This document shows positions 1 through 8,285 of a DNA stretch of 29,440 bases, one piece after another; positions within the stretch are counted from its first letter, which is position 1; every line of letters starts with the position of its first letter. The notes under the pieces are model-generated. The model was not told where the DNA came from. It ran no database searches and saw only the letters and a program-made list of their open reading frames with translations. The stretch covers positions 1-29,440 of the forward strand of contig JBCBAP010000044.1 of NCBI GenBank assembly GCA_038532435.1. Direction: 5' to 3'. This stretch comes from JBCBAP01 sp038532435. Its GTDB lineage: Bacteria > Pseudomonadota > Alphaproteobacteria > Rhodobacterales > Rhodobacteraceae. The position numbers and the translations under genes were made by a program.

Positions 1-1523
1 AACAGCAGGCCAAGACCATCAAGGACACGATGGTGCCGGTCGAGGCCGCATCGAAAGCGATCACCAGCGCAATCTCCAAGCTTGCCCAGATCACCGACAA
101 GCTGGAGCCGCTGGAAAAGCCGTTCGACCTGATCGGCAAAGCACTGAAGCCCTTCGAATGGGTGCTCGACAAGGCCGACAAGGTCATTTCCTTCATCATC
201 GATCCGGTCCTCGATCCGATCATGGAGAAGTTCGGCGTCAACGCACTCATCGACGATGCGGTGGCGAAGGTCGAGGCGCTGCTTCCGTCGGTCAACCTGT
301 TCAGCAACCCGCTTTCCATCGTCGGCGATGTGGTCAAGGCCCTGAACCCGGACACCATCACCAACCTGAAGGATGAGCTCGAGGAAACGGTCACCGCCCG
401 ACTGCTCGGTGACGCGGGCGCGCTCGGCACCCTACTCAAGGACGGTGACGGCGCGGCGAACCTCGTCATCGGCGTCAACGACATCCTGTCCAAGGCGAGC
501 ACGCTCGTCGGCGGCGACAATGACGACATGATGTCCGCAGGTGACGGCAATGACGTCCTGAAGGGCGAGGCCGGCAATGACATCCTGCTCGATGGCGCGG
601 GTGCCGACCGCTACGAAGGCGGCGCGGGCATCGACACACTGATGTTCAACGACGACATCGTCGCGTTCGACTTCGCCAAGACAGCGGAAACCGTGAACTT
701 CACCCACCGCACCAGCGGCGAAGAGGATGTGGCAACTGACGTCGAGATGTTCGTCTTCAACGACGCGGCCATCCGCTCCGACGAGGTCGACCTGGTTCAG
801 GTCATCAACTACGCCAAGGCGCAACGGGTCCTGAACGGCAGCGATGACGAGAACATCCTCTTCGGCGGGTCCCGCTCGGACACTCTGAACGGCCACGGCG
901 GCGACGACCGGCTCGAAGGTGGCGGAAACCACGACCTGCTCATGGGCGGCGCGGGCAACGACATCGTCGACGGTGGCGAGGGCCAGGACCGCATCATCGA
1001 CAGCTTCGGCACGGACACCCTTTTCGGCGGCGAAGGCTCCGACATGATGGCCGCGCTGACCGGGAACAACACGCTCCACGGTGAAGACGATGACGACCTG
1101 TTGATGGGCGGCATCGGCGCGGACCGGCTCGATGGCGGCGAGGGGCGCGACGTGCTCATCGGCGACGTGAGCGACCGGTTCAGCGGCAACGATAAGCTCT
1201 CCGGCGGCGCGGGCGACGACCTGCTCTCCGGCGGAGGCGGCGCGGACATGTTCCACTTCCGCACCGGCGACGGCAACGACACCATTGGCGAAATCGACGT
1301 GGTCTACGCGGCCGCGTCCAAGTCCAAGGTCACCGGTGCGGACTTCCAGTCCGGGCTCGACCAGATCGTCCTCGACGGGTTCGGCTACGACGATGTGGAG
1401 GAAGCCTTCTCCCACGTCACCGAACAGTCCGGCACCGCCGTTTTTGCGGACCAGGGAACCTCCATCACCTTCGCGGGCCTGACCCTGGCCGAGCTCTCCT
1501 CCAACGACTTCATCCTGGCGTAA
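1..1523 (+). CDS. RTX (hemolysin-type Ca2+-binding repeat) secreted protein, 5' partial
   Basis: The reading frame is already open at base 3 (QQAKTIKDT precedes the first ATG at 30), so the gene very probably starts upstream of the window. The first ~150 visible residues are helical and amphipathic, without a recognisable domain. They are followed by two blocks of glycine/aspartate nonapeptide repeats (about residues 160-200 and 270-420 counted from base 30; examples GEAGNDILL, GGAGNDIVDGG, GGAGDDLLSGGGGADMFHF). This is the RTX signature, which binds calcium and folds into a parallel beta-roll outside the cell. The C-terminus (ADQGTSITFAGLTLAELSSN, then DFILA) looks like the uncleaved type I secretion signal of this family. 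No ABC exporter or membrane-fusion gene is in the window. The enzymatic or adhesive role cannot be told from the visible part. A lipoprotein gene follows after 27 bases and is probably co-transcribed. Confidence 0.9.
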   Translation, partial: QQAKTIKDTMVPVEAASKAITSAISKLAQITDKLEPLEKPFDLIGKALKPFEWVLDKADKVISFIIDPVLDPIMEKFGVNALIDDAVAKVEALLPSVNLFSNPLSIVGDVVKALNPDTITNLKDELEETVTARLLGDAGALGTLLKDGDGAANLVIGVNDILSKASTLVGGDNDDMMSAGDGNDVLKGEAGNDILLDGAGADRYEGGAGIDTLMFNDDIVAFDFAKTAETVNFTHRTSGEEDVATDVEMFVFNDAAIRSDEVDLVQVINYAKAQRVLNGSDDENILFGGSRSDTLNGHGGDDRLEGGGNHDLLMGGAGNDIVDGGEGQDRIIDSFGTDTLFGGEGSDMMAALTGNNTLHGEDDDDLLMGGIGADRLDGGEGRDVLIGDVSDRFSGNDKLSGGAGDDLLSGGGGADMFHFRTGDGNDTIGEIDVVYAAASKSKVTGADFQSGLDQIVLDGFGYDDVEEAFSHVTEQSGTAVFADQGTSITFAGLTLAELSSNDFILA

Positions 1524-1550
1524 CCCGCTGGTTCAGAAAGGAATACCGTC

Positions 1551-2414
1551 ATGACTATCCGTATCGCATCCGCCCTCCTCGTCTCCTCCCTGACTGTGGC
1601 CGCCTGTGGCGGCGGGGGGGGGGGAGGGGCAGAAAGCCCCGCAACCGCAACCAGCAACTCCGGAGGCAGCAGCACCCCGATCACCGCAACCCAGATCGCC
1701 CTGTTCGATCAGACCGCAACCGAAAAGACCCGCATCACCGCGCACCAGATCGACTCCACCGCGGGAACCGTCTCACAGAGCACCGGAACCCTCGATCACG
1801 GAATCAACCAGTTCTCGCTGGGTGGCTGGACCGGCACTCTCGACAAGACCACCGGCGCGGTTGCCCTCTCCGGCGGCGGAACCGCCACGGTCGAGAAGGG
1901 GACGACCAAGCATGTCGCCTTCTACACGGCCGAAGCGAGCGGCGAGAACCCGGTCTTCGGCGTCGTCGGCCAGGCCACCAACGCGGCGGATCTGCCCACC
2001 ACGGGCTCCGCGAGCTACGCCGGACAGTCCCAGGTCACCATCGTCGACAGTGTTGCCACCTTCGATCTGACCGGTACGTCCCGCGTCGATGTCGACTTCA
2101 GCCGCGGCAACGCCTCCGTCACGATGACCGACCTCGACGGCACACGGACGACGGGCATCTCGTCACCGGCCATGCTGACCGACGTCGCCACCGTCACCAT
2201 CACCGACATGAACGTCACCGGTGGCACCTTCTCCGGCGGGACGACCGCGGTCAGCAGCCCTTACGTGCTCGGCAACCTCACACCGAGCGCGGTCACTCAG
2301 ACCTCTGGCGGGCTCTACGGACCGACGGCGAACGAGGTCGGTGGTGTGTTCCGCACCGACGACAGCGCAGCCGGAGACCTGCTGGTCCAGGGTGCCTTCG
2401 TGGGCGAGCAGTGA
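1551..2414 (+). CDS. TbpB-barrel-like surface lipoprotein
   Basis: This is a 287-aa lipoprotein. The N-terminus is a short signal peptide ending in a lipobox (V-A-A-C, Cys19), followed by a seven-glycine run and a Ser/Thr-rich linker. The body is rich in alternating beta-strand segments. It ends in a motif typical of the transferrin-binding protein B beta-barrel family: GGLYGPTANEVGGVF, then GAFVGE at the C-terminus. Known relatives are outer-membrane lipoproteins (TbpB, factor H binding protein and many uncharacterised alphaproteobacterial proteins), often exported to the surface by Slam. The ligand here is unknown and iron binding should not be assumed. The ATG at 1551 follows an AGAAAGGAA ribosome-binding site, 27 bases after the RTX gene. 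An 11-base G run lies inside the glycine codons and could slip (see findings). No Slam gene or TonB receptor is nearby. Confidence 0.8.
   Translation: MTIRIASALLVSSLTVAACGGGGGGGAESPATATSNSGGSSTPITATQIALFDQTATEKTRITAHQIDSTAGTVSQSTGTLDHGINQFSLGGWTGTLDKTTGAVALSGGGTATVEKGTTKHVAFYTAEASGENPVFGVVGQATNAADLPTTGSASYAGQSQVTIVDSVATFDLTGTSRVDVDFSRGNASVTMTDLDGTRTTGISSPAMLTDVATVTITDMNVTGGTFSGGTTAVSSPYVLGNLTPSAVTQTSGGLYGPTANEVGGVFRTDDSAAGDLLVQGAFVGEQ
1614..1624 (+). repeat. G11 homopolymer in lipoprotein coding sequence
   Basis: Eleven consecutive G residues encode glycines directly after lipobox Cys19. A further GGGG follows after a single A (1626-1629). A change of one or two bases would shift the frame right after the signal peptide. 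Sequencing or assembly length error in such a run is also possible. Confidence 0.9.
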
Positions 2415-2449
2415 GGACACCGGCGGTGCAGTTCCCCTACCACGCCGCC

Positions 2450-3094
2450 CTAGATCTCCTGCGAGGGATCGATCAACCCATCGCGCAGCGCCACCGCAAG
2501 GAGCTGCGCGATGGAATTCACTCTAAGCTTCTGCATGAGGCTCGTCCGATGCTTCTCCACCGTCTTGATGCTGATCCCGAAACTCGCCGCGATCTCCTTG
2601 TTCGCCTTGCCCGCCAGGATCATGTTGAGCGTCTGCCGCTCCCGATGGGTCAGATCCCCGGTTTCAGCTTCCGCTTCATCGAGGATCTGCTGGATATCCT
2701 TTCCGATCACGCGTCCGCCCTGCATGATGAGTGGCAAGGCCTCGAAGAGGGCCGTCATGTCGGATTTCTTGGAGAAGAGCCCATCTACGCCCGCCTGCAC
2801 CAGGTTGCCCACCAATCCGGGCGAGGAGACGCCGGTCAGAACAGCGATCCGGGTGTCGGGGCTCCAGCGGCGGACCTCGACCAGCACCTCCACACCGCCC
2901 GCGAGCGGCATCTGCACGTCAAGGATCAGCAGGTCCGGACGCCCCGCCTTCACCGCGACGATCGCGTCGAGGCCGTTTTCCGCCTCCGCGATGACCCGAA
3001 ACCCGCCATCGGCTTCGAGCTGGCTACGCAAGCCCAGCCGCACGATCTGATGGTCATCCGCTAGGATCACTGAAAATGGTTCAGACTCAGACAT
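2450..3094 (-). CDS. LuxR/NarL-family two-component response regulator
   Basis: The protein is 214 aa. The receiver domain (about 7-125) has the acidic pair D13-D14, phospho-acceptor D59 in LILDVQMP, T87 in AVLTG and K109 in FSKKSD, so all phosphorylation residues are present. A LuxR-type helix-turn-helix (about 147-205) contains LTHRERQTL and NKEIAASFGISIKTVEKHR. It is therefore a phosphorylation-controlled DNA-binding regulator. It is divergent from the sensor kinase gene. Its ATG (3092-3094) lies inside the longest possible kinase frame, so the two 5' ends overlap by up to 19 bases. Its 3' end converges on the lipoprotein gene with 35 bases between them. The partner is almost certainly the adjacent kinase; the targets are unknown, with the RTX/lipoprotein pair an obvious candidate by position only. 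Confidence 0.92.
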   Translation of the reverse strand: MSESEPFSVILADDHQIVRLGLRSQLEADGGFRVIAEAENGLDAIVAVKAGRPDLLILDVQMPLAGGVEVLVEVRRWSPDTRIAVLTGVSSPGLVGNLVQAGVDGLFSKKSDMTALFEALPLIMQGGRVIGKDIQQILDEAEAETGDLTHRERQTLNMILAGKANKEIAASFGISIKTVEKHRTSLMQKLRVNSIAQLLAVALRDGLIDPSQEI

Positions 3095-5204
3095 CTACCC
3101 GTACTGTGCCCCGTCGGTGCCGTGGCAGAACCCTGCTACAGTTTTTGACGCTTGTGAACCTCGTCATCCTGATGGCCCTTCCCGCAACCGCCCAGCACTG
3201 GGGCCGGGTCGATCTGGCGGCGGAGCGGATCGACGGGTCCGCATTCCGCATCCTGTCCGACACGCCGGTGGATGCGGAACCCGGTCAGGTGCTCTCGCGG
3301 CTCCGGGACGGTGCCGGGGTCCGGAGCACGGATCCGGTGCTTTCCAACGGGGCAACCTACAGCCCGTTCTGGGCGGTTGTGGAGCTTGGCAACAGCTCGG
3401 ACCGTGCGCTCACACGACAGATCGTGACGCCGCTGAAGTCCGCGGGTGATCTGCGCATCTTCGTGTCCAACCGCACGGGCGGGTTCGATCCGGTACTGGA
3501 GACATCCTTTCTCGATCCGTTCGACGCCCGCCCAGTGCAGGCACGGACCCTGATCACGAAGCAGATGGTGCTGGAGCCCGGGGCGCTTGCCACCCTGCTC
3601 ATCGCCTACAGACCGCTCGGGTTCAGCGCCCTCCCTCTCGAACTTGCGACACCTGCGGAAGTGACCACTCGGATCGTTGCTGCGGAGCGTGGATTGAGCG
3701 CGTTCTACACCGCCGCGGTGGTGCTGATCGTCGCCTTTGCAGGGTTTTGTCTGGTGATCAGGAACCGTACCGGCGTGATGATGGCCGGGCTCCTCGCGCT
3801 CAACCTGCTGGTCCTTGCGCAGTTCGAGGGTATCCTATTCCCGCTCCTTTGGCCTCAGGCACCGCTTTTTAACCTCAACGTTACCATCCCGATGATGCTG
3901 ATCGCGGCCATCTGCGGATACACGGCGATCCTGCGGGCGGGAAGCGGGCGATTGCCCCGCGGGACCCGGCGTNNNNNNNNNNNNNNNNNNNNNNNNNNNN
4001 NNNNNNNNNNNNNNNNNNNNNNNNNNNNNNNNNNNNNNNNNNNNNNNNNNNNNNNNNNNNNNNNNNNNNNNNATACACGGCGATCCTGCGGGCGGGAAGC
4101 GGGCGATTGCCCCGCGGGACCCGGCGTTGGTTGCTCGCCGGGGCGGGTCTCGCGCTCCTCCACCTTGCGGCAACACCGTTTGCCCATCCGACGCTTGTGG
4201 TGCCGGGGGCGATCATGCTTTGGCTGCTGGTCTTTCCCGCCATCGTGGTCGCCTTGCCCCACTGGGAAGGGTTCACCCCGCCCCAGCGACGCCTCGGAAG
4301 CATGGTGGCCGTGATGGTGTTCGCACTCGCCTGCGTCAAGGGGGCGGCGACACTGCTGCCTTGGCTCCCGGCAGTCGTCTCCGGCGACGGGATGCTGCGG
4401 CTCATCTTCGCCGTTGCGGCCGGCGGGTTGATGGCACTGCTGCTGATGCAGGTCGCCGAGCTCTTCCGCTCCAACCGCGCCGCGCTAGAGGCGACGGCGG
4501 CTGCCGCCCGGAAGGAGGCGGAGCTGAACGAGGCGCTCTACACCTCCGAGCGTGACTATGCGGAGGCGATGCGCAAGGCGTCAGGTCTGCGACGAAGGCT
4601 CGAGGTCACGGCCCACGATATCCGGCAACCCCTCTCCGCCCTTCGACACTTCCTTGGCCGTTCCGCTGGCGCGGAGGAGGAACGGCAGGCGATGGAGGAG
4701 GCGCTGGACTATCTCGAGGGCCTCGCCGGACCCGCCCCGGATGTCGAGGCACCCGCCGAACCGGATGCCGAGCCTTACCGGGTCGATGTGGTGCTTTCGG
4801 CGGTCAAGCAGATGCTGCGGGAGGAAGCAGACACCCGCGCCATCGACCTCAGCATCACCGCTCCGCCCGAGGCGACGACGATCACGCCCGCGCTCACCCT
4901 GATGCGCATTGTGTCAAACCTTGCGGTGAACGCGATCAAGCACTCCGGCGGCTCCTATGTCCGGCTCGGTGCGACAGTGGCCGAGGGGCGGACGACCGTC
5001 AGCGTGCGGAACGACGGGGCCGTGCTCTCCCGCCCCGCGTTCGAGCGCTACCTGGGCAGCGGGGTCAAAGGTGCTGCATCGGAAGGCGATGGGCTTGGCC
5101 TCTCGATCGTCGCGGACCTGAGCCGGGCGGCGGGGCTCGATCTCTCCCTCGATACCTCGAATCCGGCGGAGACGGCGATCGTCGTCGGCCTCACGCCGGC
5201 TTAA
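3076..5204 (+). CDS. 7TM sensor histidine kinase (7TMR-DISM type), interrupted by assembly gap
   Basis: The raw sequence breaks the frame at a 100-N gap (3973-4072). The 55 bases before and after the gap are identical. Collapsing them (removing 155 bases) joins the two halves in frame as one 657-aa protein. Numbering below is for that protein. It has an N-terminal signal peptide, then a periplasmic beta-rich domain (about 35-200) like 7TMR-DISMED2. Seven hydrophobic segments lie between about 210 and 450. A short coiled coil follows, then a dimerisation/phosphoacceptor helix with H462 (AHDIRQPLSALR). The ATPase domain has an N box (N567 in NLAVNAIKH), a shortened G1 box (RNDG) and a G2 box GDGLGLSIV (619 on). 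The start may be ATG 3076 or GTG 3106; the GTG gives a more normal signal peptide and avoids overlap with the regulator. The stop overlaps the stop of the convergent next gene. Confidence 0.85.
3918..3972 (+). repeat. 55-bp left flank of assembly gap, identical to 4073-4127
   Basis: This 55-bp stretch at the end of the left contig is repeated exactly at the start of the right contig. It is best read as an unmerged contig overlap rather than a biological repeat. Confidence 0.95.
3973..4072. other. assembly gap of 100 N
   Basis: Exactly 100 undetermined bases, a conventional placeholder length, lie between identical 55-bp contig ends within the sensor kinase gene. The true gap is probably zero. 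Confidence 0.98.
4073..4127 (+). repeat. 55-bp right flank of assembly gap, identical to 3918-3972
   Basis: This is the second copy of the contig overlap. It has the same codon phase as the left copy relative to the kinase frame, so merging the copies keeps the frame open. Confidence 0.95.
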
Positions 5205-5965
5205 CCGACGGCCTCCGCGTAGCGTGCGGAGAGGTCCTGAATGGCCTGGGCATAGGGAGCGGGGCCGAAACTTGCCCGCGCGACACCGAGCTCCGCCACG
5301 CGTGCCACCGCAGCGAGATCGCCCCGCATCATCACGTTGACCGGCAGGGAGGTGCCCCCGACGATCTCCCGTATCAGATCGCCGTCGGTCAGGCCGGGAA
5401 CGAAGAACCCGCTCGCCCCTGCATCCGCGTAGGCCGCAGCGCGCGCAAGCGCGTCACTGACGAGCGCCCCGTGGGCCGACGCCTCCCGCCCCTTCAGGAA
5501 CAGGTCGGTGCGGGCGTTGATGAAAAGATCGACGCCCTCAGCCTCCGCCACGGCGCGAATGGCTGCGATGCGCGCGGCCTGTACCGCAGTCTCGTGCAGG
5601 CCCGTGCCGCCGACCACCTGATCCTCGAAATTGATGCCCACCGCCCCGGTAGCGAGGACCTGACGGATGTTCTCCGCCACCTCTTCGGGTGCTACGGCGA
5701 ACCCGCCTTCCATGTCGACGGAGACCGGAATGTCGACGGTCGCCACGATACGCTCCACCACGCGCAGGAGCAGATCGAGGGGGATTGCCTCGCCGTCCGG
5801 GTACCCGTGGGCGGCGGCGACAGACCAGCTTCCCGTCGCGACCGCAGCCGCGCCCGCCTTTGCCAGCGCCTTCGCTCCTCCCGCATCCCAGATGTTGTAT
5901 AAGATGAGGGGCGTGCCCGGCGTGTGGAGCGACCCGAAGGTTTGTGCGAATTCAGCTTGAGGCAT
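5201..5965 (-). CDS. isocitrate lyase/PEP mutase-family protein
   Basis: The protein is 254 aa from ATG 5965 (MPQAEFAQTF). A longer frame runs upstream, but this start fits the family. It has the (beta/alpha)8 barrel features of the PEP mutase/isocitrate lyase superfamily: LYNIWDAGGAKALAKAGAAA near the N-terminus, the metal-site region VSVDMEGGF, GINFEDQV and FINARTDLF. It lacks the K-K-C-G-H catalytic loop of true isocitrate lyases. Family members act on 2-oxo acids or phosphonates (C-C or C-P bond chemistry), and the substrate here cannot be assigned. Its start overlaps the ada stop by 14 bases, so it is probably translationally coupled to ada and induced with it. Its TAA stop overlaps the TAA of the convergent kinase gene. 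Confidence 0.82.
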   Translation of the reverse strand: MPQAEFAQTFGSLHTPGTPLILYNIWDAGGAKALAKAGAAAVATGSWSVAAAHGYPDGEAIPLDLLLRVVERIVATVDIPVSVDMEGGFAVAPEEVAENIRQVLATGAVGINFEDQVVGGTGLHETAVQAARIAAIRAVAEAEGVDLFINARTDLFLKGREASAHGALVSDALARAAAYADAGASGFFVPGLTDGDLIREIVGGTSLPVNVMMRGDLAAVARVAELGVARASFGPAPYAQAIQDLSARYAEAVG

Positions 5966-7034
5966 AGGACGTTTCCCCGGTTTGGGCGCGATAGGCCCGT
6001 TCCACATCGATCAGTTTCTGCTTGCGCCAGAGCCCGCCGCCATAGCCGGTCAGCGATCCGTCCGCCCCGATGACCCGGTGGCACGGGATGATGATCGCGA
6101 TCTGGTTCGCGCCATTCGCCCGAGCCACCGCACGGGTCGCGGACGGACGCCCCATCTGCCGGGCGATCTGAGCATAGCTCCGGGTCTCCCCCGCCGGGAT
6201 CGTGAGCAGGGCCTGCCAGACCTCCCGGGTGAACGGGGATCCATGAAGGACGAGCGGCGTTTCGAAGGTCGCGCGCTCCCCCGAGAAGTACTGTGCGAGC
6301 TCGTCGCGCACCTGATCATTCGCCGGTGTCGTGCCAATCCCGATCCGGCCCTTGGTGAAGGTCCACAACCGCTTGAGCTCGGTGGGCAGTGCCTTGCGCC
6401 CGAGAAACTCCAGCAGATGCAGGCCGTCCGGTCCACCGACCGCGAGCATTGCCCCGACCGGCGTCTCGATCCAGTCAGCATGGAGCAGTCCGTCGCGGGA
6501 AAGCGCGCCCGGCGGCTGGCCAAGGAGTGCTGCAAATGCGCGGCGGAACGCGCTGGGAGATTCGAAGCCCGCCTCGACCTGCGCATCGACGACCCGCCCG
6601 CCCGCGGACAGCACCTCGAACCCCTCCCTCAGCCGGCGTTGCCGCGCCATTTCAAGAAACGTCATGCCGAAGTGCCGCTTGAACGACCGGCGCACCGTGG
6701 AGGGATCGAAGCCCATCGCGGCGATATCCGCCTCCACCCACCGGTGCCCTTGCCGGGCGTCCAACGCCTCCAGAAGCGTGGCGATGGCGGGATCAGAGGC
6801 GGTGGCAGAGGCCAGAGGTCGGCACCGCTTGCAGGGCCGGTACCCCGCCTCGATGCAGGCGCCCGCGGTCTCAAGGAACGTGCAGTTCTCCCGCTTCGGC
6901 TTGCGGGCGGGACAGGTCAGGCGGCAGAAGACGCCGGTGGTCGACACGCAGACATAGGCGCGGCCGTCGAACCCGGCATCCCGCGCAAGGAGCGCTGCAT
7001 AGAGCGTCTGGTCATCTGGCAGGGCGAAAAGCAT
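5952..7034 (-). CDS. ada: Ada: O6-methylguanine-DNA methyltransferase / AraC-type regulator
   Basis: The protein is 360 aa with the full Ada architecture. The N-terminal zinc domain has C37, C41, C68 and C71 (FCRLTCPAR and RPCKRC); C37 corresponds to the methylphosphotriester acceptor. An AraC-type helix-turn-helix follows (about 95-180, with FDPSTVRRSFKRHFGMTFLE). The C-terminal alkyltransferase domain has the active-site motif PCHRV with C318. It repairs O6-methylguanine and methylphosphotriesters by irreversible self-methylation, and the methylated form activates the adaptive response. It is the first gene of a two-gene minus-strand unit with the overlapping PEP-mutase-family gene. The 370-base region upstream must hold its promoter; I could not identify an Ada box with confidence. 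Confidence 0.95.
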   Translation of the reverse strand: MLFALPDDQTLYAALLARDAGFDGRAYVCVSTTGVFCRLTCPARKPKRENCTFLETAGACIEAGYRPCKRCRPLASATASDPAIATLLEALDARQGHRWVEADIAAMGFDPSTVRRSFKRHFGMTFLEMARQRRLREGFEVLSAGGRVVDAQVEAGFESPSAFRRAFAALLGQPPGALSRDGLLHADWIETPVGAMLAVGGPDGLHLLEFLGRKALPTELKRLWTFTKGRIGIGTTPANDQVRDELAQYFSGERATFETPLVLHGSPFTREVWQALLTIPAGETRSYAQIARQMGRPSATRAVARANGANQIAIIIPCHRVIGADGSLTGYGGGLWRKQKLIDVERAYRAQTGETSYASS

Positions 7035-7404
7035 GCCTTTCCCTATACCTGATCATGGGCCGACGGCGTCGATTTTCGGGCGTCTATTTCAGCTTTCCGG
7101 CAGGTTTTTGGGACGACACCGTTTCGGCAAGGCCCTGTTGGCTCGGGGCAAAGATTGGGTGCCCAGTACAGCCAGCTTCACCTGCCAAACACCGCTCCGA
7201 TTTGCTCCTAGACTGCGGGCTCAGACCCACGCGTGTGCATTTGCGCGACACTGCTGCCAGCACACGTCATCAGAAGCGTACCCGTGTTGGGATATCAGCG
7301 ACTGGTGATTGCATCCCTGTCAAGCGCTGCCCGCTGCGCAGGCATGGAGCACTCAGGGCCAAGCGAACGCGGTCCAACAGACCGTGTCAACACGGTCAAT
7401 GGGG
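7035..7404. other. 370-base non-coding region between ada and hisA
   Basis: Short open frames here have no family features and a less GC-biased codon pattern than the neighbours. It holds the ada upstream region on one side and a hairpin after hisA on the other. hisF and hisE often follow hisA in related bacteria but are absent here. I recognise no IS end, tRNA or RNA gene. Confidence 0.6.
7380..7397 (-). terminator. possible hisA terminator hairpin
   Basis: A perfect 7-bp inverted repeat (GACCGTG / CACGGTC) with a 4-base loop lies 7 bases beyond the hisA stop. The following U-tract is weak (TGTTGG on the minus strand), so intrinsic termination is uncertain. Confidence 0.4.
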
Positions 7405-8127
7405 TTACGCTTTCAGAAGCGCCATCGCCTCCGCCAAATCGATCGCGCCATCGTAAAGCGCCCGGCCGGAGATCGCACCGTTGAGCGGAGCACCGGTCTC
7501 CTTCAAGCGTTTCAGATCGTCGATGGACGAGACGCCGCCGGAGGCAATCACCGGGATGGACACCGCCCGGGCGAGCGCCGCTGTCGCCTCGACATTCGGA
7601 CCCTGCATGGCACCGTCCCGGTCGATGTCGGTGTAGATGATCGCGGCAACGCCCGCATCCTCGAACCGGCGGGCGAGATCCTCCGCGGTGATGTCAGTCG
7701 TCTCCGCCCACCCCTCAACAGCGACCCGTCCGTCCCGCGCGTCGATCCCGACAGCGATGTGACCGGGAAAGTGGCGCGCGGCCTCCCGCACCAGGTCCGG
7801 ATCGCGCACAGCCACGGTTCCGAGGATCACGCGCGCCAGCCCCTTGTCGAGCCACATCTCGATCGTGGTCATGTCACGGATCCCGCCGCCAAGCTGTACG
7901 GGGATCGACAGGGCGGCGAGAATCGCCTCGACCGCTGCGCCGTTGACCGGCGCCCCGGCGAAGGCCCCGTTCAGATCCACGAGATGGAGCCATTCCGCAC
8001 CCTGTGCGACGAACGCCTCGGCCTGCGCGGCCGGGTTGTCGTTGAACACCGTCGCCTCGGACATCTCGCCCTTGTAGAGCCGCACGCAGGCCCCGTCCTT
8101 GAGGTCGATGGCAGGGTAGAGGATCAT
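7405..8127 (-). CDS. hisA: HisA: ProFAR isomerase (histidine biosynthesis)
   Basis: The protein is 240 aa, the normal length, a (beta/alpha)8 barrel. It catalyses the Amadori isomerisation of ProFAR to PRFAR, the fourth step of histidine synthesis. The N-terminal strand ILYPAIDLKDG carries the catalytic Asp, and the second half-barrel has IIYTDIDRDG with the partner Asp. Phosphate-binding loops are GGGIRD and ASGGV. It is on the same strand as hisB and hisH but separated from them by two opposite-strand genes, so it probably has its own promoter in 8128-8285. The usual downstream partners hisF and hisE are not in the window. Confidence 0.96.
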   Translation of the reverse strand: MILYPAIDLKDGACVRLYKGEMSEATVFNDNPAAQAEAFVAQGAEWLHLVDLNGAFAGAPVNGAAVEAILAALSIPVQLGGGIRDMTTIEMWLDKGLARVILGTVAVRDPDLVREAARHFPGHIAVGIDARDGRVAVEGWAETTDITAEDLARRFEDAGVAAIIYTDIDRDGAMQGPNVEATAALARAVSIPVIASGGVSSIDDLKRLKETGAPLNGAISGRALYDGAIDLAEAMALLKA

Positions 8128-8285
8128 TGCGGCGCTCCAGAATTCGGTGTCGGTCGCCCTCTCTTAGGCAGTATCGCAGCCCTTGGCAAAGGGGGCGGGG
8201 CCGCTCCCGCTTGCGCGACGTCACCGTTGACCATGCGTCACGTCCCCGCCACGATCTGCGCAAAACCAACCTGGGGAGACTTACC

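Noticed and set aside
432..1415. Long minus-strand open frame across the RTX repeats
   Set aside because: It is a shadow frame of the repetitive high-GC RTX gene. Its translation is a Val/Ala/Glu-rich mirror without family features.
3076..4314. Apparent 412-aa frame ending after the N gap
   Set aside because: The part after the Ns is read in the wrong frame. The true kinase frame continues to 5204 once the duplicated 55-bp contig ends are collapsed.
5982..7052. 356-aa plus-strand frame opposite ada
   Set aside because: ada on the other strand has complete zinc, AraC and PCHRV motifs; this one has none.
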